Below, one piece after another: positions 53,038 to 61,779 of a stretch of 64,000 nucleotides of DNA. Location: positions 186,001 through 250,000 of the forward strand of contig NZ_JQKW01000006.1 in assembly GCF_000746255.1 (NCBI RefSeq). Reading direction: 5' to 3'. The DNA is from Thermodesulfobacterium hydrogeniphilum (lineage in GTDB: Bacteria > Desulfobacterota > Thermodesulfobacteria > Thermodesulfobacteriales > Thermodesulfobacteriaceae). The notes beneath the pieces are model-generated. The model was not told the DNA's origin, made no database searches, and saw nothing but the letters and a program-made list of their open reading frames with translations. Each line of letters starts with the position of its first letter. Position 1 is the stretch's first letter. The position numbers and the translations under genes are program-made.

Positions 53038-53756
53038 TTAGAAAATTTATTAAAAATAAAATATTTTGGGGAATTTTGTTTACTTTAAGTATAATAGTAG
53101 GTATAATTTATATTTTATATTTTACAAACCTGTTTATTCTTAAAGAAATAAAAGTTTTTAATACAAAAAGAGTTGATAAAAATGAAATAATAAAATTAAC
53201 AGGACTAAAAGGAGGAGAAAAGCTATTTAGGATTTCCATGAATAAGCTTAAAAAAAGAATACTTACTAATAATAATATAGAAGATGTAACTATAGTTAGA
53301 CGCTTGCCAGGAACTTTGGAAATTAAAATTGAAGAAAGAGAACCTTTAGCTATCCTGGTTAAAAATAACAGAGGTTATTTAATAGATAAAAATGGAGTTA
53401 TTTTAAGTGGCATCTTACCTGAAGATTATTTCTTTTATCCTGTAGTTGAAATAAAGAATAAAACTTTTGAAAAGAAGTTATTTAATTTTTTGGTTTGGTT
53501 AAAGAATAATAAAAATTATTTGCCTGTATATGAAAATTTAGCTAAAATTATATTAGCTGAAGATAAATTGATTTTGATTACTAAAAATCATTTGACAATT
53601 TATTTACCTTTAATTTCTGAAAAGGATTGGATTTATTATTATAGAAATTTAGACCGAATTATGGCTTATTTATACGAAAAAAAATTGATAGAAAAGATAG
53701 AATTAATAAGATTAGATTATCCTTTGGGAGAGGCTTTAATAAAGTTTAGGAGTTGA
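53034..53756 (+). CDS. ftsQ: Cell division protein FtsQ
   Basis: FtsQ is the membrane-anchored divisome protein that links FtsB/FtsL with the rest of the complex. I choose ATG at 53034, whose ATGA overlaps the murB stop; ATG at 53025 is in frame and would add three residues. The product of about 240 residues has a short basic N-terminus, a transmembrane helix (about 12-32) and a POTRA domain beginning LKEIKVFNTKRVDKNEIIKL. IEEREPLAILVKNNRGYLIDK, in the beta domain, is typical of FtsQ. Position before ftsA and ftsZ agrees. Confidence 0.9.
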   Translation: MIRKFIKNKIFWGILFTLSIIVGIIYILYFTNLFILKEIKVFNTKRVDKNEIIKLTGLKGGEKLFRISMNKLKKRILTNNNIEDVTIVRRLPGTLEIKIEEREPLAILVKNNRGYLIDKNGVILSGILPEDYFFYPVVEIKNKTFEKKLFNFLVWLKNNKNYLPVYENLAKIILAEDKLILITKNHLTIYLPLISEKDWIYYYRNLDRIMAYLYEKKLIEKIELIRLDYPLGEALIKFRS

Positions 53757-53761
53757 ATTTT

Positions 53762-55006
53762 ATGGGCAAAGGAAAAGGGATTTTAGTAATAGATGTGGGA
53801 ACAACTAAAATATGTGCTCTTATAGGAGAGGAAAGGGAGGGTAATTTATGGATTACCGGAATAGGAGTAGCTCCTTCTCGTGGATTAAAAAAAGGAATAA
53901 TTATTAATATAGATGAGGCTACAGAAAGTATAAAAAGTGCTATAGAAAAAGCCCAAGCTCAGGCAAAAGTAAATATTGGATTAATTTACACAAGTATTGC
54001 AGGAAGTCATATTAAAACCATTCCTGGAATGGGAGTTGTAGCTTTAAAAGAAAAACAGGTTACACCTGTAGAGGTAGAAGAAGTTTTGCAGGCAGCTCAA
54101 GCAGTAGATTTACCCAAGGATAGAGTAATTTTACATGTTATTCCTCAAGAGTTTATTGTGGATCAACAGAGAGGAATTTTGCAACCTCTTGGAATGACAG
54201 GAGTTAGATTAGAGGCACATGTAAATTTAATTACCTGTAATCGCTCAACTCTTCAGAATTTATTAAAGTGTTTTGAAAATCTTGAATTAGAGGTTGATGG
54301 AGTTATTTTTCAGGGTTTAGCCTCTGCAGAAGCCATTTTAACTCCAGAAGAAAAAGAACTTGGAGTAGCTTTATTGGATTTTGGAGGAGGAACTACAGAT
54401 GTAGTAGTATATTGGGATGGGGTTTTAAGATATGTGTTTTCTTTACCCATAGGAGGAGAACTTCTTACCAATGATTTAGCAGTGGGTCTTAGAACATCTA
54501 AAAAAGAGGCAGAGAAGATAAAAATCCAAAAGGGAGTATGTTTAAGAGAACTGGTGGAGGATGAAGAGGTTATAGAAGTTCCAGGAATTGGTAATCGGCC
54601 ACCAAGAAAAGTAAGTAAAAGGTTTTTAGCAGAAATTCTGGAACCAAGGGTAAAAGAATTGTTTGAATTTGTAGAGAAAGAATTAAGAAATTACGTTTTT
54701 AAAGAGGGTGAAATGTTTGATATTAAATCAAAAATGGGAAGTGGTTTGGTTATCACTGGAGGTTCTTCTTTGTTGCCAGGATTAATTTATTTAGCAGATC
54801 AAATGTTTGATTTACCAACAAGAGTAGGTTATCCTCCTAAATTATCAGGTTTAACAGAAGAAATTCATCATCCCCAGTTTGCAACTGCTGTTGGTATGTT
54901 GCTTTATGGTTACAGGTTTAAAGAGAAAATTATAGAGGTTGAAAAAGGGGAAGGTTTATTTGGAAAATTAAAAAAGAAATTTCTAAAAATATTACAAGGA
55001 GGATAG
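53762..55006 (+). CDS. ftsA: Cell division protein FtsA
   Basis: FtsA is the actin-like protein that anchors FtsZ to the membrane. The ATG at 53762 is 9 nt after AGGAG and is preferred to a TTG at 53753 that abuts the ribosome-binding site. The product of about 414 residues has ILVIDVGTTKICALIG (phosphate 1), LLDFGGGTTDVVVY (phosphate 2) near 205, and VITGGSSLLPGLI (adenosine) near 325. The C-terminal GLFGKLKKKFLKIL is the amphipathic membrane-targeting helix. A GGAGG at the end serves ftsZ. Confidence 0.95.
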   Translation: MGKGKGILVIDVGTTKICALIGEEREGNLWITGIGVAPSRGLKKGIIINIDEATESIKSAIEKAQAQAKVNIGLIYTSIAGSHIKTIPGMGVVALKEKQVTPVEVEEVLQAAQAVDLPKDRVILHVIPQEFIVDQQRGILQPLGMTGVRLEAHVNLITCNRSTLQNLLKCFENLELEVDGVIFQGLASAEAILTPEEKELGVALLDFGGGTTDVVVYWDGVLRYVFSLPIGGELLTNDLAVGLRTSKKEAEKIKIQKGVCLRELVEDEEVIEVPGIGNRPPRKVSKRFLAEILEPRVKELFEFVEKELRNYVFKEGEMFDIKSKMGSGLVITGGSSLLPGLIYLADQMFDLPTRVGYPPKLSGLTEEIHHPQFATAVGMLLYGYRFKEKIIEVEKGEGLFGKLKKKFLKILQGG

Positions 55007-55008
55007 AT

Positions 55009-56133
55009 ATGATACCTTTTGAACTGTTAGAGGAAGAAATAAAAATTCAACCCAACATAAAAGTAATAGGTATAGGTGGTGCTGGTGGGAATGCTGTGGC
55101 TAATATGATAAAAAATAAACTTGTAGGAGTAGAATTTATAGTAGCTAATACTGATTACAAAGTTTTAGAATTAAATCCAGCACCTATTAAAATCCAACTT
55201 GGTAAAAAATTAACCAAAGGATTAGGAGCAGGAGGAAAGCCAGAAATTGGAAGACAGGCTGCAGAGGAGAGTGAAAAAGAAATTAGAGATGTTTTAAAAG
55301 ATGCAGATATGGTTTTTATTGCAGCGGGAATGGGAGGAGGAACAGGTACAGGGGCAGCTCCTATAATAGCTAATATTTGTAAAGATTTGGGTATTTTAAC
55401 TGTAGCAGTTGTTACAAAACCATTTTCTTTTGAAGGAAAATTTAGAATGAAAATTGCAGAACAGGGCTTAGAAGAACTCTCTAAATTTGTTGATACCCTT
55501 ATAACTATTCCGAACGATAGACTTATTACCTTAGGTTCTCCTCAAGAAAGACTTGCAGATATGTTTAAAAAAGCAGATGATGTATTATATTATGCAGTAA
55601 AGGGAATTTCTGATTTGATTTTGTCCCCTGGATATATTAATTTGGATTTTGCGGATGTAAAAGCTGTTATGAGTGAGAGTGGAGGAGTGGCTTTAATGGG
55701 AATGGGAGAAGCAGTAGGAGAAGGTAGGGCAGAAATAGCTACTCAAATGGCTATTTATAGTCCTTTGTTAGAGGATCTTTCTATTTCTGGAGCTAAAGGA
55801 ATTTTAATTAATATAAGCGTTCATCCTGAAACTTTAACTATTCAAGAAACACAAATTATTACTGGTATGATAACCAAGGAGTTACATCCTGATGCTAAGG
55901 TATATTGGGGAGTGATTTTTGATGATACCTTGGGAGAGGCTTTAAGAGTTACAGTAATAGCTACAGGTCTTGAAGAGGGTGAAGTGCAAGAAGAAAAAAG
56001 TGAAAAAGTAGTTACTATAGAGGAAGGATTAAAAAGAAAAGAATTTAAAGATAAGAAAAAAAAGGTAGATTTAGATTTATTTGATGAGGAAGTTTTGGAT
56101 ATACCCACTTTTTTGAGGAGGAATGCAGATTAA
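55009..56133 (+). CDS. ftsZ: Cell division GTPase FtsZ
   Basis: FtsZ polymerises into the division ring. The 374-residue length is normal. Seen: KVIGIGGAGGNAVANMI near residue 18, the tubulin signature AGMGGGTGTGAAPIIA near 104, the T7 loop region NLDFADVKAVMSESG near 206, and a linker rich in Lys and Glu. The C-terminal conserved peptide contains LDIPTFLRRNAD, which binds FtsA and other partners. GGAGG lies 7 nt before the ATG. Two further genes follow 24 nt later and are probably in the same transcript. Confidence 0.97.
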   Translation: MIPFELLEEEIKIQPNIKVIGIGGAGGNAVANMIKNKLVGVEFIVANTDYKVLELNPAPIKIQLGKKLTKGLGAGGKPEIGRQAAEESEKEIRDVLKDADMVFIAAGMGGGTGTGAAPIIANICKDLGILTVAVVTKPFSFEGKFRMKIAEQGLEELSKFVDTLITIPNDRLITLGSPQERLADMFKKADDVLYYAVKGISDLILSPGYINLDFADVKAVMSESGGVALMGMGEAVGEGRAEIATQMAIYSPLLEDLSISGAKGILINISVHPETLTIQETQIITGMITKELHPDAKVYWGVIFDDTLGEALRVTVIATGLEEGEVQEEKSEKVVTIEEGLKRKEFKDKKKKVDLDLFDEEVLDIPTFLRRNAD

Positions 56134-56157
56134 GAGTTTATTAAAGGGGGTGAAATT

Positions 56158-56940
56158 ATGATTGAGTTAGCCTCCTTTGAAGATCCTGTAAAAAAGCAGC
56201 CTTTAAAATTGGCTTTGTTTAAGATTGATGAAGTTAATAGACCACCTTTCCAAAGAGATATTTCTGAAAGTTTAAAAAAACATTTAGAAATGGCTATAGA
56301 AAAACTTGGTTTTCTTACTCCTATAGTAGTGGTTCAAAAAGATGGAAAATATTATGTAGTAGATGGACAACATAGACTTGAAGCTATGAGAGATTTAGGA
56401 GCAAGAGAAATACTTGCTATAATTGCAGATGAAAGTTTATATCATCATATTTTAGAATTTAATACTGAAAAACCCCCAAATGTAAAAGAAAAGTCCAAAC
56501 AATCCTATAGACTTTATCAGGATCTTTTAAAGAGTGATCCTAATTTAATAGAAGCTGATCTGTTTACTTATTTTAAAGATCCAGTATTTATTACTTTTGG
56601 TTTTGCTTTAGAAGAATATGATCCAAGATTTCCTGCAAGTTTTTATGAAAGCTTTGTTTCTAAAATTGATAATTTTTTAGATATGCCTTTAAGTGAGGCT
56701 GCTGAAGAAAGAAGAAAGAGGGCAGAGGCTTTAATAGATCTTAATAAGGTTGTCAATGAAAAATATGCAGAATTTGGATGGGAAAATGCTCTTATGAAAG
56801 GTGATATAGTAAGAAAATCAGTTCAAAAAGCCTTTGGTATAAGAGTAAGAACAATAGAAGAAGATTTTTATACTGCTGTAGAAAGAGTAAAAGAAGCTTG
56901 TCAGAGTTTAACACCTGAAGATTTTGGAGAGGGAGCATAA
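56158..56940 (+). CDS. ParB N-terminal-domain protein
   Basis: The 260-residue soluble protein has a ParB/Srx-like N-terminal domain: IDEVNRPPFQRDISESLKKH and then LGFLTPIVVVQ, YVVDGQHRLEAMRDLGAREI. The GQHRLEA sequence sits at the place of the GERRxRA nucleotide-binding box of ParB. No classical ParB central helix-turn-helix is obvious in the helical C-terminal part. It follows ftsZ by 24 nt with a GGGGG ribosome-binding site and overlaps the Memo-family gene by 1 nt. A regulatory role linked to division or nucleoid position is an attractive guess, but nothing beyond the neighbourhood supports it. Confidence 0.82.
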   Translation: MIELASFEDPVKKQPLKLALFKIDEVNRPPFQRDISESLKKHLEMAIEKLGFLTPIVVVQKDGKYYVVDGQHRLEAMRDLGAREILAIIADESLYHHILEFNTEKPPNVKEKSKQSYRLYQDLLKSDPNLIEADLFTYFKDPVFITFGFALEEYDPRFPASFYESFVSKIDNFLDMPLSEAAEERRKRAEALIDLNKVVNEKYAEFGWENALMKGDIVRKSVQKAFGIRVRTIEEDFYTAVERVKEACQSLTPEDFGEGA

Positions 56941-58133
56941 TGGAGGAATATAGTTTGGATTTTAAACCTATTTTAAGATATATGGATGCTATTCCAACAG
57001 AACATGAAGGACAACCTGTATTTTTGTTAAGAGATCCTATAGGTATTATAGAGGAGCTTGTAGTTATCCCTCAGAATATAGCTTTTCTTCTTTCTTTAAT
57101 GGATGGAAAGCATGATTTAAGAGATTTACAGGCAGAGGCTACTAAAGCTGCGGGAGAAATAGTTCCTATTGAAGAAATAATTAAAATTGTTAAATTTCTG
57201 GATGAAAAAGGCCTTTTGTGGAGTAAAAATTTTGAAGAGATAAAAAATAAAGCCTATTCTAAATGGTTTTCTTATCCTTTTAGACCAATGGCTCATGCCA
57301 ATCAGGCTTATCCTTTATCTGCTTCAGAAGCTAAATTTTTTGTAGAAGATATTTTAAAATTAGCAAATCCTCATTCCTCTGAACCTCCCAAAATTCTTAT
57401 TGTTCCTCATATAGATATAAAAACTGGTGCTAAAGCTTATGCAGAAAGTTATAGCAGATTTAAAATTCCTGAGGGGTCAAGAATAATCATTTTAGGAGTG
57501 GGGCATCACTTAGATCTACCTTTTTCTATCCTTACTAAGGATATAGCTACACCCTTTGGAACTGTTAGAAATGATAAAGGAGGAATATTTTATTTAAATA
57601 AATCTAAAAAACTGGAAATATTTCCTGATCACATGGCTCATAAATTGGAACATTCTATAGAATTCCAGGTTTTATTTTTACACCATTTATTAGGAGATGG
57701 TTTTGTAGTTTTACCTATTTTAATTGGCCCGCTTCCTACCTTTTTTCCTCAGAAAGATCTTGTGGAAAAATTTGCAGAAGGGATAGCAGAATTGTTAGAT
57801 GATAGCACTTATTTATTGTTAGCTATAGACTTCTGTCATTTAGGCTTAAGATATGGAGATCCCTTTGAAGTTACAGATAAACATATTAACAGAGCTTTAG
57901 AAGTAGATAAAACTTTAATAGAACTTACTTCTAAGGCTTCTACAGAAGAATTTTTAGATAAAGCCAAAGAAGTAGCTCCTATGAAAATTTGTGGTTTATC
58001 CTGTTTATTTTTAACTAATCTTATTTTACAAAAAGTAGATCTAAAAGGTGATTTTAAAATTTATTACCAACAAGCTGTGCCTTTTGGAAAAGGCTCTGCA
58101 GTATCTATAGTCTCTGCAGGATATCATATTTAA
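56940..58133 (+). CDS. Memo-family protein (AmmeMemoRadiSam system protein B-like) with extra N-terminal domain
   Basis: The 397-residue protein has an N-terminal extension of about 125 residues (DAIPTEHEGQPVFLLRDPIG onward, helical), then a Memo/dioxygenase-like domain. Memo motifs: IVPHIDIKTGAKAYAESYSR near residue 153, IILGVGHHLDLPF near 181, EHSIEFQVLFLHHLLG near 236, LLLAIDFCHLGLRYGDP near 290, and APMKICGLSCLFL near 345 with a conserved Cys. The AmmeMemoRadiSam partners (AMMECR1-like and radical SAM) are not adjacent here. It overlaps the ParB-domain gene by 1 nt (TAATG). The molecular function of bacterial Memo is unknown. Confidence 0.85.
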   Translation: MEEYSLDFKPILRYMDAIPTEHEGQPVFLLRDPIGIIEELVVIPQNIAFLLSLMDGKHDLRDLQAEATKAAGEIVPIEEIIKIVKFLDEKGLLWSKNFEEIKNKAYSKWFSYPFRPMAHANQAYPLSASEAKFFVEDILKLANPHSSEPPKILIVPHIDIKTGAKAYAESYSRFKIPEGSRIIILGVGHHLDLPFSILTKDIATPFGTVRNDKGGIFYLNKSKKLEIFPDHMAHKLEHSIEFQVLFLHHLLGDGFVVLPILIGPLPTFFPQKDLVEKFAEGIAELLDDSTYLLLAIDFCHLGLRYGDPFEVTDKHINRALEVDKTLIELTSKASTEEFLDKAKEVAPMKICGLSCLFLTNLILQKVDLKGDFKIYYQQAVPFGKGSAVSIVSAGYHI

Positions 58134-58145
58134 TATAAATTTCTC

Positions 58146-58173
58146 TTGATTTTATTTTATTTATCCTTATATT
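58146..58173 (+). promoter_or_regulatory. Possible promoter for the small zinc-ribbon gene
   Basis: TTGATT (58146-58151) and TATATT (58168-58173) are 16 nt apart, about 50 nt before the ATG at 58223. It is a weaker match than the promoters near the cytochrome genes. Confidence 0.35.
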
Positions 58174-58222
58174 TTAAGACGAGATTAAAACCAGAGTTAA
58201 ATATTTAAATAAAGGAAAAATT

Positions 58223-58414
58223 ATGAAAATAATTGAATTTAGGTGCTGTGTTTGTGGAAAAAAATTTAACAAATTTTTTTGCACTAATTGCAGTAATGAA
58301 AGTTGTAATTTAAAAATAAAATGTCCTTATTGTGGTTCAAATAAAATAGTAAGAATAGTAAACAAAGTTAATCTTTTTCAAATATCTTCAAAAACTTATC
58401 ATAATCATCTTTAA
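58223..58414 (+). CDS. Small zinc-ribbon protein
   Basis: The 63-residue protein has CCVCG near residue 8, CTNCSNESC near 20 and KCPYCGSNKIV near 33, which together give enough cysteines for two zinc-ribbon knuckles. It then ends with a basic tail. It resembles FmdB- or C4-type small regulators only in general character. A GGAAAAATT precedes the ATG, a weak ribosome-binding site. It is isolated between the Memo gene and the convergent trpF gene. The motif spacing and non-repetitive composition argue that it is a real gene, with moderate confidence. Confidence 0.6.
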   Translation: MKIIEFRCCVCGKKFNKFFCTNCSNESCNLKIKCPYCGSNKIVRIVNKVNLFQISSKTYHNHL

Positions 58415-58418
58415 AGAA

Positions 58419-59030
58419 TTAAAAATTCAAAAGAATAAATAGTTTTTTAATTTTTTCATGATCTTTTTTCCCAGGTGAAGCTTCTAAACCTGAGGAAATA
58501 TCCAGAGCATAGGGATTAACAGCTTTAACAGCATTTAAAGCATTATCAAGATTTATTCCTCCTGCTAAAAAGATTTTATAACCCTCAGAAACAACTTTTT
58601 TTGCAATTTCCCAATTAAAGGTTTTCCCGGTTCCTCCTGGAAGATCCTTTATAAAAGTATCAAGAAGAATAGCATAAGCCTTTTTCCAAGGTTTTAAGTC
58701 TTTTAAATTAAAACCCTTATTTTTTACTCTAAAAGCTTTAATAACCCTTTCTAATCCTATTTTTTTAGCAAAATCCAGAGGCTCATTTCCATGAAGCTGA
58801 ATAAGATGAGCTCCGTAATCTAAAGCCTTTTTAACTTCCTCATAAGAAGGATCTACAAAAACAACCACTTTTTTAGCTTTTATTTCTAAGGAAAGTAGGT
58901 CTTTTAGTCTATTTCCTACATATCTGGGAGATTTTGGATACATAATAAAACCTACATAATCTACAGAGAATTGAATAAGAAACTCTATATCCTCTTTTTC
59001 CCTAAGTCCACAGATTTTTATTTTAGCCAT
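58419..59030 (-). CDS. trpF: Phosphoribosylanthranilate isomerase TrpF
   Basis: TrpF catalyses the third step from anthranilate to tryptophan, an Amadori rearrangement. The start at 59030 gives AKIKICGL at once, the usual TrpF N-terminus; an earlier in-frame start at 59054 would run into the DUF2148 gene. The product has 203 residues. Other motifs: VDYVGFIMYPKSPRYV near 20, LIQLHGNEP near 76, ILLDTFIKDLPGGTGKTFNW near 120 and FLAGGINLDNALNAV near 153. No other trp gene is in the window. Confidence 0.94.
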   Translation of the reverse strand: MAKIKICGLREKEDIEFLIQFSVDYVGFIMYPKSPRYVGNRLKDLLSLEIKAKKVVVFVDPSYEEVKKALDYGAHLIQLHGNEPLDFAKKIGLERVIKAFRVKNKGFNLKDLKPWKKAYAILLDTFIKDLPGGTGKTFNWEIAKKVVSEGYKIFLAGGINLDNALNAVKAVNPYALDISSGLEASPGKKDHEKIKKLFILLNF

Positions 59031-59031
59031 T

Positions 59032-59586
59032 CTATTTAACAGGAGGTCTATCAAAATAGATATTTTTTCCTTTTATACTTAATGGTATTCCCATTATGAT
59101 TTGTCCAGGAAGTAATTTTAGCCTTCTGGCAGCAACCCCCACAGTATACATTATTCTATTATCTATACATAAATCCTTAGCTTTAGCAACTGCAGAACCT
59201 ATGGCAATACCCATATCCAGAAGTTTTATAGCACAAACAGGACCTTCAAAATCTGAGTTAGATTTGGATTGTTTTAATATATCTCCACAGGAAAAACCAC
59301 AGGCTCCACAATTTAGACCTAAAGGCTTTTTGAAATCTAAGGAGATTAAAATAACAGCCTCGGAATTTCTCACATTATTCGCATCTCTTTTGAAAAATTT
59401 AAATTTTTCTCCTTTTTCTTCTGCAACTTTTTCCATTTCTTGTGCCAATTTTTCTTTTTCTTCTTTATCTGTAATTAAAGCAAACTGTAAATCATCTACC
59501 CCTTTAGCCTTAGGAGCAGTTCTTGCAGCAACAAGTATTTGTTTAGCAAGATCTTCTATAATTTCTATCTCAGGATTTATTTTCAT
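59032..59586 (-). CDS. DUF2148 ferredoxin-domain protein
   Basis: The 184-residue protein has AARTAPKAKGVDDLQFALI near residue 20 and a cysteine cluster LNCGACGFSCGDIL near 113 with another Cys at GPVCAIK near 137. This arrangement fits an iron-sulfur site. GIAIGSAVAKAKDLCIDNRI and PGQIIMGIPLSIKGKNIYFD follow. The family is common in anaerobes and its physiological function is unknown. It lies 2 nt after the dehydrogenase gene and 1 nt before trpF, so the three form an operon. Confidence 0.85.
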   Translation of the reverse strand: MKINPEIEIIEDLAKQILVAARTAPKAKGVDDLQFALITDKEEKEKLAQEMEKVAEEKGEKFKFFKRDANNVRNSEAVILISLDFKKPLGLNCGACGFSCGDILKQSKSNSDFEGPVCAIKLLDMGIAIGSAVAKAKDLCIDNRIMYTVGVAARRLKLLPGQIIMGIPLSIKGKNIYFDRPPVK

Positions 59587-59588
59587 AA

Positions 59589-60449
59589 CTATCCCTCCTT
59601 GATATTGTTTAATATTTTTAAAGTTTTATAAATAGCTGAAAAATCTTCTTCTCCATATCCCAGATTTTTGGTTAGCTTAAATAATTCCTTTGCCAATGTT
59701 CCTTCTATATAAACTCTTGAAATTTCTTTAAAAAGATCATCAACATAATACAGATCTTTTAGCATGTTATTAACAGAAAAATGGGGAGTAAAGTCTTCTT
59801 TTAAAATCTTTTCTTTTTTGGCATTTAAAAGATAAGAATTACCTGATCCTGAAGAAAGGATTTCTATGATTTCTTCTTTAGTAAAACCTACTGCTTCTCC
59901 AAAATTAATCCCAGAGGCTAAAGAAATTATTAACATTGCTACTACATAATTGTTAATGAGTTTAGCTTTTGTAGCTTTTCCAGGTTCTTCTAAATAAAAA
60001 ATTTTTTGTCCTATAATGTTCAATATAGGCTTAACTTCCTTAAGGACTTTCTCTTCTCCACTTACTAAAATATTTAATAATCCTTTTTCTGCAGGTATAA
60101 CACTTCCTAATACAGGGGTTTCTAAATAAAAACCACCTTTATTTTTTAAAAATTTGTGAAACTCAAGAACAGTGGGAAAATGGTTAGTAGTGATGTCTAT
60201 TATAATTTTATTTTGTAAATTATCAGATAATTTATTTAAGATATCTTTAACAGCTTTACTATCTGTAAGACATAAAATTAATATATCTCTTTTTTGCAAA
60301 AGATCCTCAGGATTTTCTACATAAGGTAGGTTTAATTTTTGAGCTTTTTCAATGGTTCTATTCCAGACTGTAACTTTGATCCCTTGTGAAATCAGTCTTT
60401 TAATTATAGCCTGCCCAAGAGCTCCCAGACCTATAAAACCTACATTCAT
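59589..60449 (-). CDS. NAD(P)-dependent beta-hydroxyacid dehydrogenase-family protein
   Basis: The 286-residue protein begins MNVGFIGLGALGQAIIKRLI, the dinucleotide-binding GXGXXG motif of the 3-hydroxyisobutyrate dehydrogenase family. ETPVLGSVIPAEKGLLNILV near residue 130 is the substrate-binding region. AKLINNYVVAMLIISLASG near 180 carries the catalytic lysine (the Lys of K-L-x-N-N). Glyoxylate/succinic semialdehyde reductases are the nearest well-known members. The substrate cannot be decided here. Confidence 0.87.
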   Translation of the reverse strand: MNVGFIGLGALGQAIIKRLISQGIKVTVWNRTIEKAQKLNLPYVENPEDLLQKRDILILCLTDSKAVKDILNKLSDNLQNKIIIDITTNHFPTVLEFHKFLKNKGGFYLETPVLGSVIPAEKGLLNILVSGEEKVLKEVKPILNIIGQKIFYLEEPGKATKAKLINNYVVAMLIISLASGINFGEAVGFTKEEIIEILSSGSGNSYLLNAKKEKILKEDFTPHFSVNNMLKDLYYVDDLFKEISRVYIEGTLAKELFKLTKNLGYGEEDFSAIYKTLKILNNIKEG

Positions 60450-60467
60450 TTTGTTCTCTCAAGGTAA

Positions 60468-61127
60468 TTAAATAAAACCATGTTCTTTTAAAAAATCCAA
60501 ACTAAGGGTTTTTTGAGAGGAACCTGAAAGATTTTCCAAATAGGGAGAAAGCCATTTATAAACCATTTTAGCAATTATATCTATTTCTATATTTACTAAA
60601 TCTCCTGTCTTTTTAAAACCAAGTGTGGTCATTTTTAAAGTATGAGGGATAATCATTAATTCTATATTATTATTTTTACAGTCATTTATAGTAAGACTTA
60701 TACCATCAATAGCGATAGATCCTTTTTTAACCAGATAAATAGCGAGATTTTCCGGGACTTCTATAATAAAACGATAAAAATTTTCTATAGGGTTGATGGA
60801 TGATATTTTACCTATGCCATCTACATGACCTGAAACAAGATGTCCACCTAACCGATCTCCCAATTTTAAGGCTCTTTCAAGATTAACAGGATCTCCTATT
60901 TTTTTATATTTAAAAGTGGTTTTAGAAAGGGTTTCAGGAGAGATTTGGGCTTTAAAAGAATTTTCTTTCTTATTTATTACTGTTAGACACACTCCATCCA
61001 CAGCAATGGAATCTCCTATTTGAGTATTTTTTAAAGAAAAAGGAGAGGAGACTTCTATAAGAAGTCCACCTTTTTCAGATTGAAGAGCCAAAATTTTTCC
61101 TACACCCTCTATTAGGCCTGTAAACAC
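60468..61127 (-). CDS. ribE: Riboflavin synthase alpha subunit
   Basis: It dismutates two molecules of 6,7-dimethyl-8-ribityllumazine to riboflavin. The 219-residue protein begins with the diagnostic MFTGLIEGVGKI and has two similar lumazine-binding halves. First half: IAVDGVCLTVINKKENSFKAQI. Second half: IAIDGISLTINDCKNNNIELM. GDRLGGHLVSGHVDGIGKI joins them. There are no other rib genes in the window. It stands alone, 18 nt before the dehydrogenase gene. Confidence 0.96.
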   Translation of the reverse strand: MFTGLIEGVGKILALQSEKGGLLIEVSSPFSLKNTQIGDSIAVDGVCLTVINKKENSFKAQISPETLSKTTFKYKKIGDPVNLERALKLGDRLGGHLVSGHVDGIGKISSINPIENFYRFIIEVPENLAIYLVKKGSIAIDGISLTINDCKNNNIELMIIPHTLKMTTLGFKKTGDLVNIEIDIIAKMVYKWLSPYLENLSGSSQKTLSLDFLKEHGFI

Positions 61128-61170
61128 AATTTAAATTATATCAAAAATTTCAAAAAAACCAAATAAAATG

Positions 61171-61185
61171 CTACCTCGTAGTGGA
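61171..61185. repeat. Short intergenic repeat, copy C (CTACCTCGTAGTGGAA)
   Basis: The right half TCGTAGTGGAA matches the copy at 11730-11748, while the left half is shortened by two or three bases. It lies in the spacer between ribE and the HIT-family gene, on the same side of gene ends as the other two copies. Confidence 0.35.
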
Positions 61186-61189
61186 AATT

Positions 61190-61684
61190 TTAAAGCTTTA
61201 CATTTTGAAAATAGGGAAAAAGATCTCTATAGAGTTTTATAAGATGGGTTGAAACCACCCTAACGTCATCCAATACTGCCAGAAAATTTATATCTCCTTC
61301 CCATCTTGGAACAATTTGTAGATGGATATGATCAGGATATCCTGCACCAGCTACTTTACCAAGGTTAAAACCCACATTAAAGCCTTGAGGTTTTAAGACT
61401 TCCTTTAAAATTTTTATAGCTTCCTGACACATTCTCATTATAGATAAAAGCTCATTTTCTGTGAGATCCTCTAACTCAGCTACATGTCTTCTTGGAGAAA
61501 TAAGTAAATGGCCTACATTATAAGGAAATTTGTTCATTATTACCAAAACTTTATCATCTCTGTATAAAATTAATCTCTCTTCATCAGGTAAAGGTGCTTC
61601 AGGAGGGCAAAAGATACAACCAGGATCTTTTTTACCAGCTACATATTCTCCTCTCCAAGGAGCCCAAAGTATCTTTCTTTCCAT
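61190..61684 (-). CDS. HIT-family nucleotide hydrolase/phosphorylase
   Basis: I use the ATG at 61684, because GGGGG lies about 5 nt upstream; ATG at 61714 adds ten residues. The product of about 164 residues begins MERKILWAPWRGEYV and has GCIFCPPEAP (zinc-like cysteines), YNVGHLLISPRRHVAELEDL, and PDHIHLQIVPRWEGDINF. The catalytic triad is His-X-His-X-Gln, as in the GalT branch, not the more usual His-X-His-X-His. AP4A phosphorylase or hydrolase activity is likely from the family. Confidence 0.85.
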   Translation of the reverse strand: MERKILWAPWRGEYVAGKKDPGCIFCPPEAPLPDEERLILYRDDKVLVIMNKFPYNVGHLLISPRRHVAELEDLTENELLSIMRMCQEAIKILKEVLKPQGFNVGFNLGKVAGAGYPDHIHLQIVPRWEGDINFLAVLDDVRVVSTHLIKLYRDLFPYFQNVKL

Positions 61685-61779
61685 AAAACCCCCTTTATAT
61701 TTTAAAACTTTCATTTAAAATATGAAATAATATCATAAAATAAAAGAATGTAAACCAAGATTAATTTTTAAATTATTAA

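Noticed and set aside
59096-59602. 168-codon plus-strand frame opposite the DUF2148 gene
   Set aside because: The minus-strand product has the conserved cysteine cluster; the plus-strand translation has no motif.
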